Source: a virus. Taken from it: DNA of 64,000 nt. How positions within the stretch are numbered: position 1 is the first letter of the stretch; each line of letters opens with the position of its first letter. The position numbers were made by a program, and so were the translations under genes. Below the pieces are notes generated by a model, which was given only the letters and a program-made list of their open reading frames with translations, made no database searches and was not told where the DNA came from. The stretch lies in IMG/VR virus record IMGVR_UViG_3300042878_002532, positions 49,294 through 113,293 of that record; one strand, 5' to 3'. Positions 17,318 through 27,127 of the stretch are shown piece after piece.

Positions 17318-20300
17318 TTAATATACTGGCTCAATCGGAGTAAATGGTCCGATTATGTCTCTCATTCCTGAAGAATCAACTAAATCTTTTATTCCACGTA
17401 TTTCGTAGTTTTTTCTGTCTCTATAAACTGCCCCATATCCATTTTCTGAAGATATCTCTATTACAATGAATGGATCTATGTTAGAATCTAACGCAAAGTT
17501 GAATGGTGCTATTATTGGTGTTTTATGTGGACCATTTTCTTTCATAGAAATAATAGAATGTGTTGCACCGACTTTTGGTGGTGGAAGTATTCTTCTATAT
17601 TCGTCTATTGTCTGTACCGGTTCTAAATCTATTTCTAACCACTCTGTTATATTCAACCAATTTTGGTCATCTCCTTGGTCTAATACCGGTGGTATTGCAG
17701 AATAAGTTGCACCAAGTCCACTATAAACAAACATCTCTCTATTATATTTTACTATGTTTGTTACTCCATATGTTCCATTTGCATCCCAATCTTCCACATC
17801 TTCATTTTTTCTTGGACTTTTAACCTTATTGTTGTCTTGTGCAGACTCATATATCTTTCCATAATAAGTTACTTTATCACCTTTCATATAGTTTGTAAAT
17901 GGTGCCCATTCTTTATATGTTTTATATGTTCTAATCTTTATAGTAAAGTATTCTGGTAGAACCATATTTTCTTTAAACTCATAATATGGTCTTGGTGGTG
18001 GAACTAAACCTGTTGGATTTTTGTCTGCACCTACTCCATCTACTATAGTATAGAAGTCTAATACACAGTTGTAGACGGTAGATCCACTATTAACCGGCAT
18101 CAAATAAGCTTCGTTTAGTTTAAATGATATTGGTGTCATACTTTCTCTTATGTTGACTATTCTCATATCATGAACTCTATGAGTAATCTGTGTACCACCT
18201 GTAAAGTAAGCTCTTCCTGTTATGTCTAGTATTTTGTGAGTTAGTGGAATTATATTACTTTTCAACCAGAATTTTAATCCTTGTAGTTTTATCGTTATAT
18301 CATCTATACTATATCCAAGTAAATTGTTTCCTTCTTTGTCTGTTATAAAGTATGTTAGATTGAATAGGTTTGTCTCTTCAAAGTTCTCGTTTGGAAAAGT
18401 ATGCTTTACAAAGTCGTTTTCTGTCCATCCTTCCACAGAGTTGTCAAATATATCTGGTATTTCTACTTTGAATAGTTTTAAAAAGTTTTCTGAAGTAGTA
18501 TTTATATTTCTATAGTATTCGTTTAGTTGTAAATCGTTGTATCCAAAGAAGTTTATTGCGTTTATTATGGATTTGTATGATCCAATATAAGGATATATCA
18601 AATGCTTCATCATCAAAAGTTCTTTTCTCTTCATGTTTAAGAAGTTCCAATCTACACCACCTTCTAATATGTCATAATCTTTAAATATGAATATCTCATT
18701 ATGACCTATATTTTTTCCTACATTTCCTAATTCTATTTTGAATCTTGGATCTTCTATTTCAGTCTGTCCTATTGTTTTAAATCTAGCAATCTCTCTATCT
18801 GTAACAAATAAAGTTGTTTTTAGGTATGTAGTTGTTCCTGATTTTGGATAGTCGGTTATTACAGTTTTTTCACTTTCAAAGAAGTCTAAATCTATGTTAA
18901 AGAAATCTACTATTATAGTTTTGTTGTAGATTTCTGATATCTTAACTACATATCCACTATTTGTTGATATGTACTGATTTTTAGTATTTGTTATATCCTT
19001 TATTTCGATTCCTAAATATTGTCCTACTTTCAAACCTTTACCTATAAAAGTCTCTTCTGACATCATGTTGAGTTTTATTTGTCCTCTTTTGTATCCGTCT
19101 GAAGTAAGTGTGTCAAATGATATAATAGTGTCATTTGTAGGAGTACTGGTGATACTAAACTCTACTTCTTCTCTTTTATAAAGTTGTAAAAATGAACTAT
19201 ATGCACCTTCTTCGGGTGCTTTAAATCCTAAGAATAGTTGAAGTGGTGTTGGCTCTGTAGAAACATCATCTTGGTCATCTATGTAACTAAGTTCATATTC
19301 AACACTATCAAAAACGATTTGTTGATATTCAGGTAAATCCACTTTGTTTATGTCTCTGTTAGGATATTTGTTTAAAGGAACATCTTTGAATGGTTTTGGT
19401 CCTTTATATGTATAAGGACCTGTCTTTTCAAGTTGCTCTCCGCTCAAATCATATATGAAGAATTCTGGATTTTCATCTGTCAACCATCTCCAATAGTATT
19501 TTACTGCAACATCACCTTCAAAGTTTTCTCTTGGTCTTCTGACACATTCATATGCCTTTACCCAAAGTTCTGTTGGTTTTACGTAATTTGGATTTAAAGT
19601 ACCAAATTGTCCTTCGTCTATCGAACTTCCTGTTACTCCAATTATGTCAACTATACTATTTACGGTTGGTTTTATTACAAAAACATTTGCCATCGATGGT
19701 TGTAAAGTCCATATAGATTTGTCTTCTGGGTTGTATAGTATTCTTTTACTTATGGCTGGCGTCGTTTCTGTATGAACCACTACTCCATTTGCAGAATCCA
19801 CAACACAAACTGTGCTTGTTGTATCCGATGCTAAATATACACCACCATCATATTGGTTTAGTGCCATTCTACCATATATTGATGGATTTCTATCTATGTT
19901 TATGGTATTGTCTGTAAGATTCAAAGATCTGAATCTAAAAGTCTTGTCAGAAACGTTCATCTCGCCTGTAAGGTTGTTGTAAATTACATCCACAAACTCA
20001 CTCATGGTCATTCCTGGTACTGATGCAGTCAGTCCATTATCTATTCTCCAAAGTTGTGCATCTGCATAAACATATACAGATTCGTTTACTGGTTCATAGA
20101 ATATAGAAGATTGTGCAAGATCAGGAATATTGTAAGATGTTTGTATATCTCTCGTTGCACCATTTACTCTAATCAATAAATCTGCGTCGGTAGTTATGTA
20201 TATGTCTTTTTCAAACTCGTTGTATACCATTTTCCCTGTTTTTGTGTCTGTAGGTGATGGTGTTGTGAGATTTGTTATTAAAACGTTTTTATAACTGAAT

Positions 20301-23300
20301 ATTGATATTGTCGGGCTATTTTCGTAAGTAACGTAGATATCACCGTTGTCTGTGTTTATCAACATGTCCGCTGCCGTGTTGGTTAATGTTATAGATGTTA
20401 CTATTATGTTTAATACAGGATCGACAACCCATAATTTGGTTTTTGATAGACAATATAGGAAGCTATTGAAAGTATTGAATTCTATCTCTATACTATCAGT
20501 GTTTCCTGTAAGATATATTGTAGATAGATATACTCCGGTATATGCATCCATTGCACTAAGATTGTCTCCTAACACAAAAACAGAGTTGGATAGCTGTATG
20601 TATTTCATATCAATAAGATTTGAAACTCCAGGCTGTCCACTTATGTTATAGTTTATTGTTTCGTAGTCGTTGAAGTTATAGTTTACACCAAACATCTCTT
20701 GATTATGTTGTATAGGGTTGAATGGCCCTCCTTGTCCTGTTGGTCCTACCGCAGGATCACACGTAGTCTGTCCAAATCCTATAGTGAATGCTAAAGTTAT
20801 GAATCCAGATGATCTACAAGGTGCACTTTCTAATCCCCAGAAAGGTCCTTGGTAGTTAAGACTCATAATCTTTGGATCAACACTAAGAAGATTATATTTT
20901 ACGTCTTGTAAAGGATGAGGTGTACTATTTACACCAATTACTCTTCCTGTTCCAAACCCCGCATCTTCAAAAGATGAATTTGCATCGGATTTTATTAGTC
21001 TTACTTCATTTCCAGTAACAATAGTTCCTTTGTTTCCTTTAATCTTTTTAGTTATCACATAGTCTGTCTGACCAGGTAGCATAATCTTACCGGTCTTTAT
21101 GGTATAGTCAAGTCTTCTGTCTGTTCTTTTGACATCAAACTTCAATAGATTATTTATACTTTTAACTATTATTCCGTATGTTTCTAATACTGGAGCATGT
21201 TCTTCTGTCCATGCTACCAATGTTGCGGGAATATCCGGTAATTTCACGGTTGCGGTTGATGATGTTGATGATACGGTCGCACCTGTGTTGTCAAGGAAGG
21301 TTCCGTATATTGTCTGCATCTCATATGGTTTGCTGTTTATTGTAAACGATAGATTTCCACCTATTTCATTGAATAAAACTTTAGAGTGTTCTATATGATA
21401 ATCTGCGGTTGTTCCTACTTCTATTCGATTTATTTCTATAGGTATGTTAGGATATTCCGATCTTATTACAATGGCGTTGTAGAATGGTGAAACATAACTT
21501 CCTAAGTATTCTAAATCTGCTGTGATTCCTAATGCACGAAGTCTGACAAAGTTTCTAGATAACCAGTTTCTTAGAGTTCTATCTATAGTTCTTTGCATAT
21601 CTGGTGCCGCACCTGAATATATCCAAGCCACTTCTTCTTCATATACTTGTTTGTTGATTACTAACTTTATTCCAAACTCATCTATATCTGTAAAGACTAT
21701 ATTATATTTGTAGTTTTCTGAGTAGTCGTAGTTTAACTCTTGTGTGAACTTTTCTTTTATCTCAATAAGTCTTTCATTAGTTTGAAATTGCTTACCTATC
21801 AAATAAGAGCTACAATTTGCGACCTCTGTATCGTATAGATTTGATAGAAACAAATAGTTATTTGATGGTATAGAACTCGATGATGATAAATCTGGTGGCA
21901 TCGAAAAAAGTTCTATTGCTTTTCTAATGATGAATGCTTCTCTATCTCCTAAATTTGCCAAACATGTACTTACGGTCTCTGTGTGGTAGAAATTAACTTC
22001 TGCATACTTACTTGGATACATCAAATCTGCTTTCAGTACTCCCTTATTTAAGTATAAATCTATATTTAATGAACTAAAATCGTCTTTATATTTTTCTGCA
22101 GCCATTGCTAATGTAACAGAACTACTTTGTGTATATCCCTGTTCAAAATATAGTCTATCTGTTGTTAAATAGATTTGACAATTGTTTACTATTTCATCAG
22201 TAAGTACTTGATCAACTGAAATATATGTTGGTTTTCCCCAATACTCTTTTGAGTTGGCGGGAGTGACAAATTGTGTGTTTACATTTGAATAGTCTTGTGT
22301 GTATGCCTTTATACATTGGTATACGTTGTTGTTATATAAAACCTGAGACTTTTCTGTATACACAACAAGTTCTGTTATGTTAGCAAAGTTGGGTACGTTA
22401 CTAACTGTAAGAAAGTTTGTATTTAATGTAGATCCAATTATTTTAAACTCTCTACCCGATTTTAATATTTTTGGAAATGCATTCAGATTTTTGAATGTTA
22501 TTCTACCATTTGCAATGGTTATTCCTCCGTCGTATATTTTAGGAACATCGGTTTTAGATATAAGTTCAATAAGAAGATTTTTATCAGTCTCAATATTTTT
22601 AAGGTAGTATTCAAAATGTACTGCATCAGTCACTTCGTTTTCTTTAACTGTATAGACACCATCATTTTTTTCACTATTTACTATATTTAGTTTTTTACCT
22701 GCGTAGTATTTGTCGTAAAAGTTTGGTTCGTTCCATTCCGAAAGGTTGTTTTTGTAGTCTGCGTCTATATAGTTGTATATTCCTAAGAGATTTGAACCTC
22801 TAAGTGTTACATCTTTTATCGATCCATTTGTGTATTCGACATAGTACATTGATTCAAACGTCGCGTTATCTACGTCTGTTAGTATCATTACTGCACCTTT
22901 TTTAGAACCGATTACTGCATAAGTCTTTTTAGTATCTTGAAACTCCAAAAACTCACTATCAAACATTATAAAAGTTCCAATAGGGAAAAATCTTTCAAAA
23001 TCCACACCGTATATCCATTTAGAATAGAAGCTTGGATCATTATTTACAGGTTCTATTGCAGCCATAGAAAATGTTCCTAATCTTGCTCCATAGAAGTGCA
23101 TTCCCCATTCGTTGAATATCTGAAACTTACTTAGAGTTAAATCTCCAGAAACTGCATATTCAAATGCCGGAAGATATTCCATTGTATATAGACCAATTGT
23201 CTTATAGATGTCTGATGAACTTTGGTGAAAAAGTAAATCTCCTTCGAATCTATCGACAGTGTTGTTGTACTTTATGTTTAGGTAATCGCCTTCCTTATTG

Positions 23301-23329
23301 AAGAAAACTAAGCTTTTATGGTTAGACAT
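17318..23329 (-). CDS. Giant baseplate/fibre protein with beta-propeller
   Basis: 2003-aa structural protein, the largest in the window. Residues about 320-370 hold a small module resembling carbohydrate-binding repeats (VLYNNNVYQCIKAYTQ, then SKEYWGKP), and two similar modules lie at about 1800-1900 (GDKVTYYGKIYESAQ, then IVKYNREMFVYSGLG). Residues about 910-1230 look like a YVTN/NHL-type beta-propeller with repeated strands (DIYVTYENSPTISIFSY, GGVYLASDTTSTVCVVDS). Residues about 1540-1710 (LMMKHLIYPYIGSYKSIINA and after) resemble a conserved baseplate segment, possibly related to P2 gpI/T4 wedge proteins. I infer a baseplate-anchored adhesin or wedge protein; the propeller and binding modules would face the host surface. 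Exact T4 equivalent unclear. Confidence 0.7.
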   Translation of the reverse strand: MSNHKSLVFFNKEGDYLNIKYNNTVDRFEGDLLFHQSSSDIYKTIGLYTMEYLPAFEYAVSGDLTLSKFQIFNEWGMHFYGARLGTFSMAAIEPVNNDPSFYSKWIYGVDFERFFPIGTFIMFDSEFLEFQDTKKTYAVIGSKKGAVMILTDVDNATFESMYYVEYTNGSIKDVTLRGSNLLGIYNYIDADYKNNLSEWNEPNFYDKYYAGKKLNIVNSEKNDGVYTVKENEVTDAVHFEYYLKNIETDKNLLIELISKTDVPKIYDGGITIANGRITFKNLNAFPKILKSGREFKIIGSTLNTNFLTVSNVPNFANITELVVYTEKSQVLYNNNVYQCIKAYTQDYSNVNTQFVTPANSKEYWGKPTYISVDQVLTDEIVNNCQIYLTTDRLYFEQGYTQSSSVTLAMAAEKYKDDFSSLNIDLYLNKGVLKADLMYPSKYAEVNFYHTETVSTCLANLGDREAFIIRKAIELFSMPPDLSSSSSIPSNNYLFLSNLYDTEVANCSSYLIGKQFQTNERLIEIKEKFTQELNYDYSENYKYNIVFTDIDEFGIKLVINKQVYEEEVAWIYSGAAPDMQRTIDRTLRNWLSRNFVRLRALGITADLEYLGSYVSPFYNAIVIRSEYPNIPIEINRIEVGTTADYHIEHSKVLFNEIGGNLSFTINSKPYEMQTIYGTFLDNTGATVSSTSSTATVKLPDIPATLVAWTEEHAPVLETYGIIVKSINNLLKFDVKRTDRRLDYTIKTGKIMLPGQTDYVITKKIKGNKGTIVTGNEVRLIKSDANSSFEDAGFGTGRVIGVNSTPHPLQDVKYNLLSVDPKIMSLNYQGPFWGLESAPCRSSGFITLAFTIGFGQTTCDPAVGPTGQGGPFNPIQHNQEMFGVNYNFNDYETINYNISGQPGVSNLIDMKYIQLSNSVFVLGDNLSAMDAYTGVYLSTIYLTGNTDSIEIEFNTFNSFLYCLSKTKLWVVDPVLNIIVTSITLTNTAADMLINTDNGDIYVTYENSPTISIFSYKNVLITNLTTPSPTDTKTGKMVYNEFEKDIYITTDADLLIRVNGATRDIQTSYNIPDLAQSSIFYEPVNESVYVYADAQLWRIDNGLTASVPGMTMSEFVDVIYNNLTGEMNVSDKTFRFRSLNLTDNTINIDRNPSIYGRMALNQYDGGVYLASDTTSTVCVVDSANGVVVHTETTPAISKRILYNPEDKSIWTLQPSMANVFVIKPTVNSIVDIIGVTGSSIDEGQFGTLNPNYVKPTELWVKAYECVRRPRENFEGDVAVKYYWRWLTDENPEFFIYDLSGEQLEKTGPYTYKGPKPFKDVPLNKYPNRDINKVDLPEYQQIVFDSVEYELSYIDDQDDVSTEPTPLQLFLGFKAPEEGAYSSFLQLYKREEVEFSITSTPTNDTIISFDTLTSDGYKRGQIKLNMMSEETFIGKGLKVGQYLGIEIKDITNTKNQYISTNSGYVVKISEIYNKTIIVDFFNIDLDFFESEKTVITDYPKSGTTTYLKTTLFVTDREIARFKTIGQTEIEDPRFKIELGNVGKNIGHNEIFIFKDYDILEGGVDWNFLNMKRKELLMMKHLIYPYIGSYKSIINAINFFGYNDLQLNEYYRNINTTSENFLKLFKVEIPDIFDNSVEGWTENDFVKHTFPNENFEETNLFNLTYFITDKEGNNLLGYSIDDITIKLQGLKFWLKSNIIPLTHKILDITGRAYFTGGTQITHRVHDMRIVNIRESMTPISFKLNEAYLMPVNSGSTVYNCVLDFYTIVDGVGADKNPTGLVPPPRPYYEFKENMVLPEYFTIKIRTYKTYKEWAPFTNYMKGDKVTYYGKIYESAQDNNKVKSPRKNEDVEDWDANGTYGVTNIVKYNREMFVYSGLGATYSAIPPVLDQGDDQNWLNITEWLEIDLEPVQTIDEYRRILPPPKVGATHSIISMKENGPHKTPIIAPFNFALDSNIDPFIVIEISSENGYGAVYRDRKNYEIRGIKDLVDSSGMRDIIGPFTPIEPVY

Positions 23330-23349
23330 TTATATTGAATACTTTTTGA

Positions 23350-23362
23350 TATATATTAAAAA
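23350..23362 (-). promoter_or_regulatory. Late-type promoter box
   Basis: Minus strand ACACATTTTTAATATATA, 20 nt before the ATG at 23329. Divergent partner of 23378..23386. Confidence 0.6.
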
Positions 23363-23377
23363 TGTGTTTCTTGATAA

Positions 23378-23386
23378 TAATATATA
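23378..23386 (+). promoter_or_regulatory. Late-type promoter box
   Basis: AATAATATATAG, 24 nt before the ATG at 23411; a weaker match than its divergent neighbour. Confidence 0.45.
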
Positions 23387-23410
23387 GAGTATAAAAATCT
23401 TAAATAAATT

Positions 23411-24394
23411 ATGGCCAAAATAGATAAAGTGGAAAAATTCTTAAAAGAAGAAAAACCAAAGAAAATAAAAAATCTTGAAGTAGGTTTTGACATAGATTCT
23501 TTTGAAAAAGAAGAAGATACGGATACTCTTGGATTTAGATCAGAGTTTGAACCAATCGCTAAAGGTAAAGAAAAAACTCTTAAAAAAGAAATACAAGTTA
23601 CTACACCAGGATTAAAAAAATCTATCAAAAAGTTTGAGGATTTCAAGATTTCTATTTCTATTGATGAAGTAGAACCAGAAGAAGGTGTTCTTATGGGTGG
23701 TTTAACACCTAATGATGATGAAACTTGTTCAGATTGTGAATCTAATCCATGTGGGTGTGGATGTTCTGATTGTGATTGTGATCCTTGCGAATGTGGTGTT
23801 GGTGAAGAAGATGTTGCAAAGTTTTCTAACTTTAATGATGTCATTGGAGACTTATTTTCAGAGAGTTTAAAGTATCATTTGAAAAATAATAAACCAATCA
23901 CTGAAAACATATTTAGACCAGGTTCTGAGGCTTTCTATGATGTTCTTAAAGAAGCTAGAACACATTTTGATTCTAATAGAGTAAATCTAACGGGATTGGA
24001 TAAAGATTTGTTTGAGTCTACTGAAATAGGAAAGTTTGCTAAGTTCAATGGTGAGATAGTTCCTTTGGATCTTCCAATGGAAACGATTGAAGAAATGAAT
24101 GAGGCCGAATACAAAGGTAGAGAAGTTGAGTTGAATCATCCAATGAGAGGTGGTACTAAGAAGTATCATGTTTATGTTAAGAATCCTAAAACAGGTAATG
24201 TTAAAAAGATTGCGTTTGGTGATGTTCACGGTGGATTGACCGCAAAGGTTAGTGATCCTAAGGCTAGAAAGTCTTTTGCTGCTAGGCACAAATGTGATAT
24301 GAAGAAAGATAAGACTAAGGCCGGATATTGGGCTTGTAGAATAAACAAATACGGACATCTTTGGGGTGGAAAAACTTATCCTGGATACTGGTAA
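23411..24394 (+). CDS. Cys-cluster virion-type protein
   Basis: 327-aa protein with several parts. The start MAKIDKVEKFLKEEK is a weak capsid-targeting-like peptide with L-K-E. Residues about 105-128 are a striking Cys cluster (CSDC, NPCGCGCSDC, CDPCECG), likely metal-binding. Residues about 150-205 share the PGSE/TG[IL]D segment with the protein at 3391..4101. The end (GREVELNHPMRGGTKKYHVY, then KSFAARHKCD and YWACRI) is a basic domain seen at the C-terminus of many phage proteins of unknown function, with two Cys. I infer a head-associated or DNA-contacting virion protein. It is followed 3 bp later by the cupin-like gene. Confidence 0.75.
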   Translation: MAKIDKVEKFLKEEKPKKIKNLEVGFDIDSFEKEEDTDTLGFRSEFEPIAKGKEKTLKKEIQVTTPGLKKSIKKFEDFKISISIDEVEPEEGVLMGGLTPNDDETCSDCESNPCGCGCSDCDCDPCECGVGEEDVAKFSNFNDVIGDLFSESLKYHLKNNKPITENIFRPGSEAFYDVLKEARTHFDSNRVNLTGLDKDLFESTEIGKFAKFNGEIVPLDLPMETIEEMNEAEYKGREVELNHPMRGGTKKYHVYVKNPKTGNVKKIAFGDVHGGLTAKVSDPKARKSFAARHKCDMKKDKTKAGYWACRINKYGHLWGGKTYPGYW

Positions 24395-24397
24395 AAT

Positions 24398-24667
24398 ATG
24401 ACACTTCCATATAAAGAAACTAAAATAAGTGATAATACATTTATCAGAGAATTTAGTCAAGATACTGACTCTGGTGAGTTTATGTGGCATCGTGATAGGG
24501 AAGATAGAATAATCGAATCTATCGACGAAACTGATTGGATGGTGCAGATAGACAACGAACTACCAAAGAAGATAGAAGGTGAAGTTTTTATACCGATGGG
24601 TATTTATCATCGGTTGATAAAGGGAACTAACAATCTTAAAGTAAAGGTAATAAAGTTAAAAAAATGA
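24398..24667 (+). CDS. Small cupin-like protein
   Basis: 89-aa protein. The pattern FMWHRDREDRII, then WMVQIDNELPKKI and FIPMGIYHRLIKG looks like a minimal double-stranded beta-helix (cupin or dioxygenase-like) with His31, Asp33 and His75 placed to bind a metal. Similar small proteins occur in other T4-like phages, especially marine ones, but without known function. It starts 3 bp after the Cys-cluster protein gene, so the two may be made together and might interact. Enzymatic activity is unproven. Confidence 0.7.
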   Translation: MTLPYKETKISDNTFIREFSQDTDSGEFMWHRDREDRIIESIDETDWMVQIDNELPKKIEGEVFIPMGIYHRLIKGTNNLKVKVIKLKK

Positions 24668-24673
24668 TTTTTT

Positions 24674-24686
24674 TTTTAATATATAC
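24674..24686 (+). promoter_or_regulatory. Late-type promoter box
   Basis: TTTTAATATATACTCTATA, 20 nt before the ATG at 24707, with an upstream AAAAAAATGATTTTTT A/T-tract element. Confidence 0.65.
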
Positions 24687-24706
24687 TCTATAAAAAAATA
24701 CTAAAT

Positions 24707-25090
24707 ATGAAACACTTAAAAAAATTTAATGAAGGATTCTTTTCGAATCTTTTTAAAGGAAAAGAAGATGAAACACCAGTAACTCCTGAAGAAGTTAAAT
24801 CAAAATCAACATCAGGTTCGGCTTTTGATAGAGATGAATTAAAAATTGAAGCGGAAGAAAAATTTAATTCTCTAGTAAAAGAATTAGATAGTAAGTTAAG
24901 AAATACAACTGAAAATTATATTGAAGTAAAACAAAATCCTGCCTTTAAAACCAAAAGTACAAAATCGGTAAACTCTTTTTTATTGAAAATGATTGAAGAT
25001 CATTATACACAAAGAGGATTTATAACCAATAGATCGTATGATGGTAGAGATAATGCTAAACATGATTGGTTTAGAATAATCGCTGACTAA
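24707..25090 (+). CDS. Tagged probable head-internal protein
   Basis: 127-aa basic and helical protein beginning MKHLKKFNEGFF, a clear capsid-targeting-like peptide with F-N-E as possible cleavage site. The remainder (a helical stretch at 45-75, then VNSFLLKMIEDHYTQRGFIT) is not recognised. Monocistronic, with a perfect late-type box and a terminator. I predict it is packaged in the head with the DNA, like T4 internal proteins, but no sequence similarity to those is claimed beyond the N-terminus. Confidence 0.75.
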   Translation: MKHLKKFNEGFFSNLFKGKEDETPVTPEEVKSKSTSGSAFDRDELKIEAEEKFNSLVKELDSKLRNTTENYIEVKQNPAFKTKSTKSVNSFLLKMIEDHYTQRGFITNRSYDGRDNAKHDWFRIIAD

Positions 25091-25112
25091 ACAATACTAA
25101 AATAAAGTAATA

Positions 25113-25140
25113 AAAAAACCACTCTAATGAGTGGTTTTCT
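25113..25140. terminator. Bidirectional terminator, CCACTC family
   Basis: AAACCACTCTAATGAGTGGTTT with a flanking A-run and T-run between convergent genes. Confidence 0.8.
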
Positions 25141-25143
25141 TTT

Positions 25144-26268
25144 TTAGTCAATCTTTGACTTATAGTTTTCGTTGTAGAGTCTGATTACTTCGTCATACTC
25201 GCTTAGTATTCCATCTTTGAAATCAGAGTTCTCATATTTCTGTCTATCAATATATTCTCTGATATAAGTTTCATATTCAAGCTTTATAGAGATGTCCATA
25301 GATTCTTCATCTATCTCAACTGCTTCTGAGATAATATCTTCTCCATCTTCATTCTTTTGTACTATGTCGTCTATATACTCAACAGATGCGAAATTACCTT
25401 TCTCTAACATCATTTCAAGCTTTCTACGAAGCTTTCTATTATTGATAAGTAGATTGTTTGATATGGCTAAATCTATGTAGTCCTTCGTGTCCTTAATCTC
25501 ATCTAATCTATCAATATCCTCTTCAGTTATTACTCTGAACTTTCTGAATACTGGTGAGTAGTTGTTTGCATGAAAAGATACTTCATTTGTATCTAAATCT
25601 AATATAGTGATTCCTTTTTGGTCTCCCGTATCGTTTCTATCCATTTGGTACAAAGACCCTATGAATCTAAAATTTTTGTTCTGTTGAACAAGATGAATAT
25701 GGCCCGAAAATACATCTTTGTATCCACTAAAGTTCTCTACATCAATCTTATCTGCGTTTCTATGTGCAACAGAGTTTAGGTGCATTTTACAACCATTTAA
25801 GTCTGAGTGGCAAAATAGATAGTCTCCTGGATTACTACCAAGTTCTTTAATCATATCGAGTCTTTTCTCTACCCATGGTATTAGAACAAGCTTTTGATTG
25901 TTTACTTCGATTGTGGTAGTTTTTTCATATACGGTTATGTTTTTGTTCATATAACTGAACAATCTAACAGAGTTGACTTCGTTTGATCCTTTGTTAAATA
26001 AATCGTGGTTTCCAACCATTATATGAATTGGTATAATATCAGAGATATCTTTAAGTATTTTTTCCACTTTATTTGATATGTTTATAGGAATGGATGTTCT
26101 ATTATCGAATAAATCACCTAAGTGAATCAGTATGTCACCAGGCTTCGCGTTTTCTTTTAGATAGGGGATTACATAGTTATAGAATGTTGATTCCATCATA
26201 TTCATCCATTTATCTAGGTTGTTTAGATAGATACCAAAATGGGTATCTGTTATCATATATACTTTCAT
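25144..26268 (-). CDS. 47: Mre11/SbcD-type recombination nuclease (T4 gp47-like)
   Basis: 374-aa metallophosphoesterase subunit of the gp46/gp47 (Rad50/Mre11) complex, which resects DNA ends for recombination-dependent replication. All metal motifs are present: TDTHFG at 7-12, HLGDLFDNR near 49, VGNHD near 85, CHSD near 153 and SGHIH near 189. The C-terminal 130 residues form the capping and partner-binding region with long acidic helices. The ATPase partner gp46 is not in the window. Only an AT-rich leader precedes it, with no clear late box, in keeping with an early or middle gene. Length is close to T4 gp47 (339 aa). Confidence 0.9.
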   Translation of the reverse strand: MKVYMITDTHFGIYLNNLDKWMNMMESTFYNYVIPYLKENAKPGDILIHLGDLFDNRTSIPINISNKVEKILKDISDIIPIHIMVGNHDLFNKGSNEVNSVRLFSYMNKNITVYEKTTTIEVNNQKLVLIPWVEKRLDMIKELGSNPGDYLFCHSDLNGCKMHLNSVAHRNADKIDVENFSGYKDVFSGHIHLVQQNKNFRFIGSLYQMDRNDTGDQKGITILDLDTNEVSFHANNYSPVFRKFRVITEEDIDRLDEIKDTKDYIDLAISNNLLINNRKLRRKLEMMLEKGNFASVEYIDDIVQKNEDGEDIISEAVEIDEESMDISIKLEYETYIREYIDRQKYENSDFKDGILSEYDEVIRLYNENYKSKID

Positions 26269-26357
26269 TGAAAATGATAATTTTTTGTATGATTTATATG
26301 ATTTTTATGTATTTAAGTTTAAATAAGTGAAAATGGAAAAAAATTGCTTTTTTAATA

Positions 26358-26425
26358 TAATATATACATTATAGTTAAGCCTTTAAAAAAACAGAAGGTA
26401 AAAAAATATTAATATATACATTATA
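26358..26425 (+). promoter_or_regulatory. Two perfect 16-bp promoter repeats before the tube gene
   Basis: TAATATATACATTATA occurs at 26358..26373 and again at 26410..26425. Both match the late box; probably tandem promoters for the abundant tube protein. The first is preceded by GAAAAAAATTGCTTTTT. Confidence 0.65.
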
Positions 26426-26463
26426 ATTGTTTACCAATTACATAAAAAATAAATAAAAAAAAT

Positions 26464-27087
26464 ATGCCATTACCACATTATACGCAGATTTCCAATGTTG
26501 GTTCTCCAGGTGGACCTGGAACACTACCAGATGAAGTAGTATACCTAAACTTGTTTGAGGTAACATTCGTGTTACCAGTTATCTTACAGGCACAAAAAAG
26601 AGATGCTCTTTTATTGTTAGAAAACGCTACTAAAATAAGTTTAGCAAACTTAACAGAGTTTGATACTGCTGCCAAAGAGCAAAGATTCAAATACTCTACA
26701 AGAGTTTTTCAAACAACTCCTACTAAGACTAGTGGTACGTTGGCAATACCTTTCCAGGTAAATGTTAATAACAATGGTTCTATGGAAGTTTGGAATACTT
26801 TGAAAGCTTGGTATGACTTACTTTTTAACTCTCAAAATGGTTCTCTTCACTACAAAAGTGATATGATTGGAACTATTATCGTAAATCAACATGATAAAAA
26901 GGGTGTTGTATTGAGAAGGGTTACTTTCCAAAACTGTCAAATGTCGAAACTTGCAGGTTACGAACTTGATTGGGCATCAAATGATATCATTCCAACAGTT
27001 AGTGCTGATTTTGTATATGATTACTTCATTGATGAATACATTGACTCAGGATTCTCTATTAATCCTCCACTTATTTCAGGATATTAA
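26464..27087 (+). CDS. 19: Tail tube protein (T4 gp19-like)
   Basis: 207-aa protein matching the T4 gp19 tube subunit in size and pattern; hexamers stack to form the inner tail tube. LPDEVVYLNLFEVTFVLP opens the conserved beta-sandwich. RFKYSTRVF, then VWNTLKAWYDLLFNSQNGSL and KKGVVLRRVTFQNCQMSKL, with YELDWASNDI near the end, are typical of the family. The 194-bp leader with two identical promoter boxes fits very high expression. It lies next to the chaperone and sheath genes on the opposite strand. Confidence 0.85.
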   Translation: MPLPHYTQISNVGSPGGPGTLPDEVVYLNLFEVTFVLPVILQAQKRDALLLLENATKISLANLTEFDTAAKEQRFKYSTRVFQTTPTKTSGTLAIPFQVNVNNNGSMEVWNTLKAWYDLLFNSQNGSLHYKSDMIGTIIVNQHDKKGVVLRRVTFQNCQMSKLAGYELDWASNDIIPTVSADFVYDYFIDEYIDSGFSINPPLISGY

Positions 27088-27098
27088 TACTAAATATA

Positions 27099-27127
27099 AA
27101 AACCCACTCAATCGAGTGGGTTTTTTT
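27099..27127 (+). terminator. Terminator after the tube gene, CCACTC family
   Basis: AACCCACTCAATCGAGTGGGTTTTTTT, 12 bp after the stop. Confidence 0.9.
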
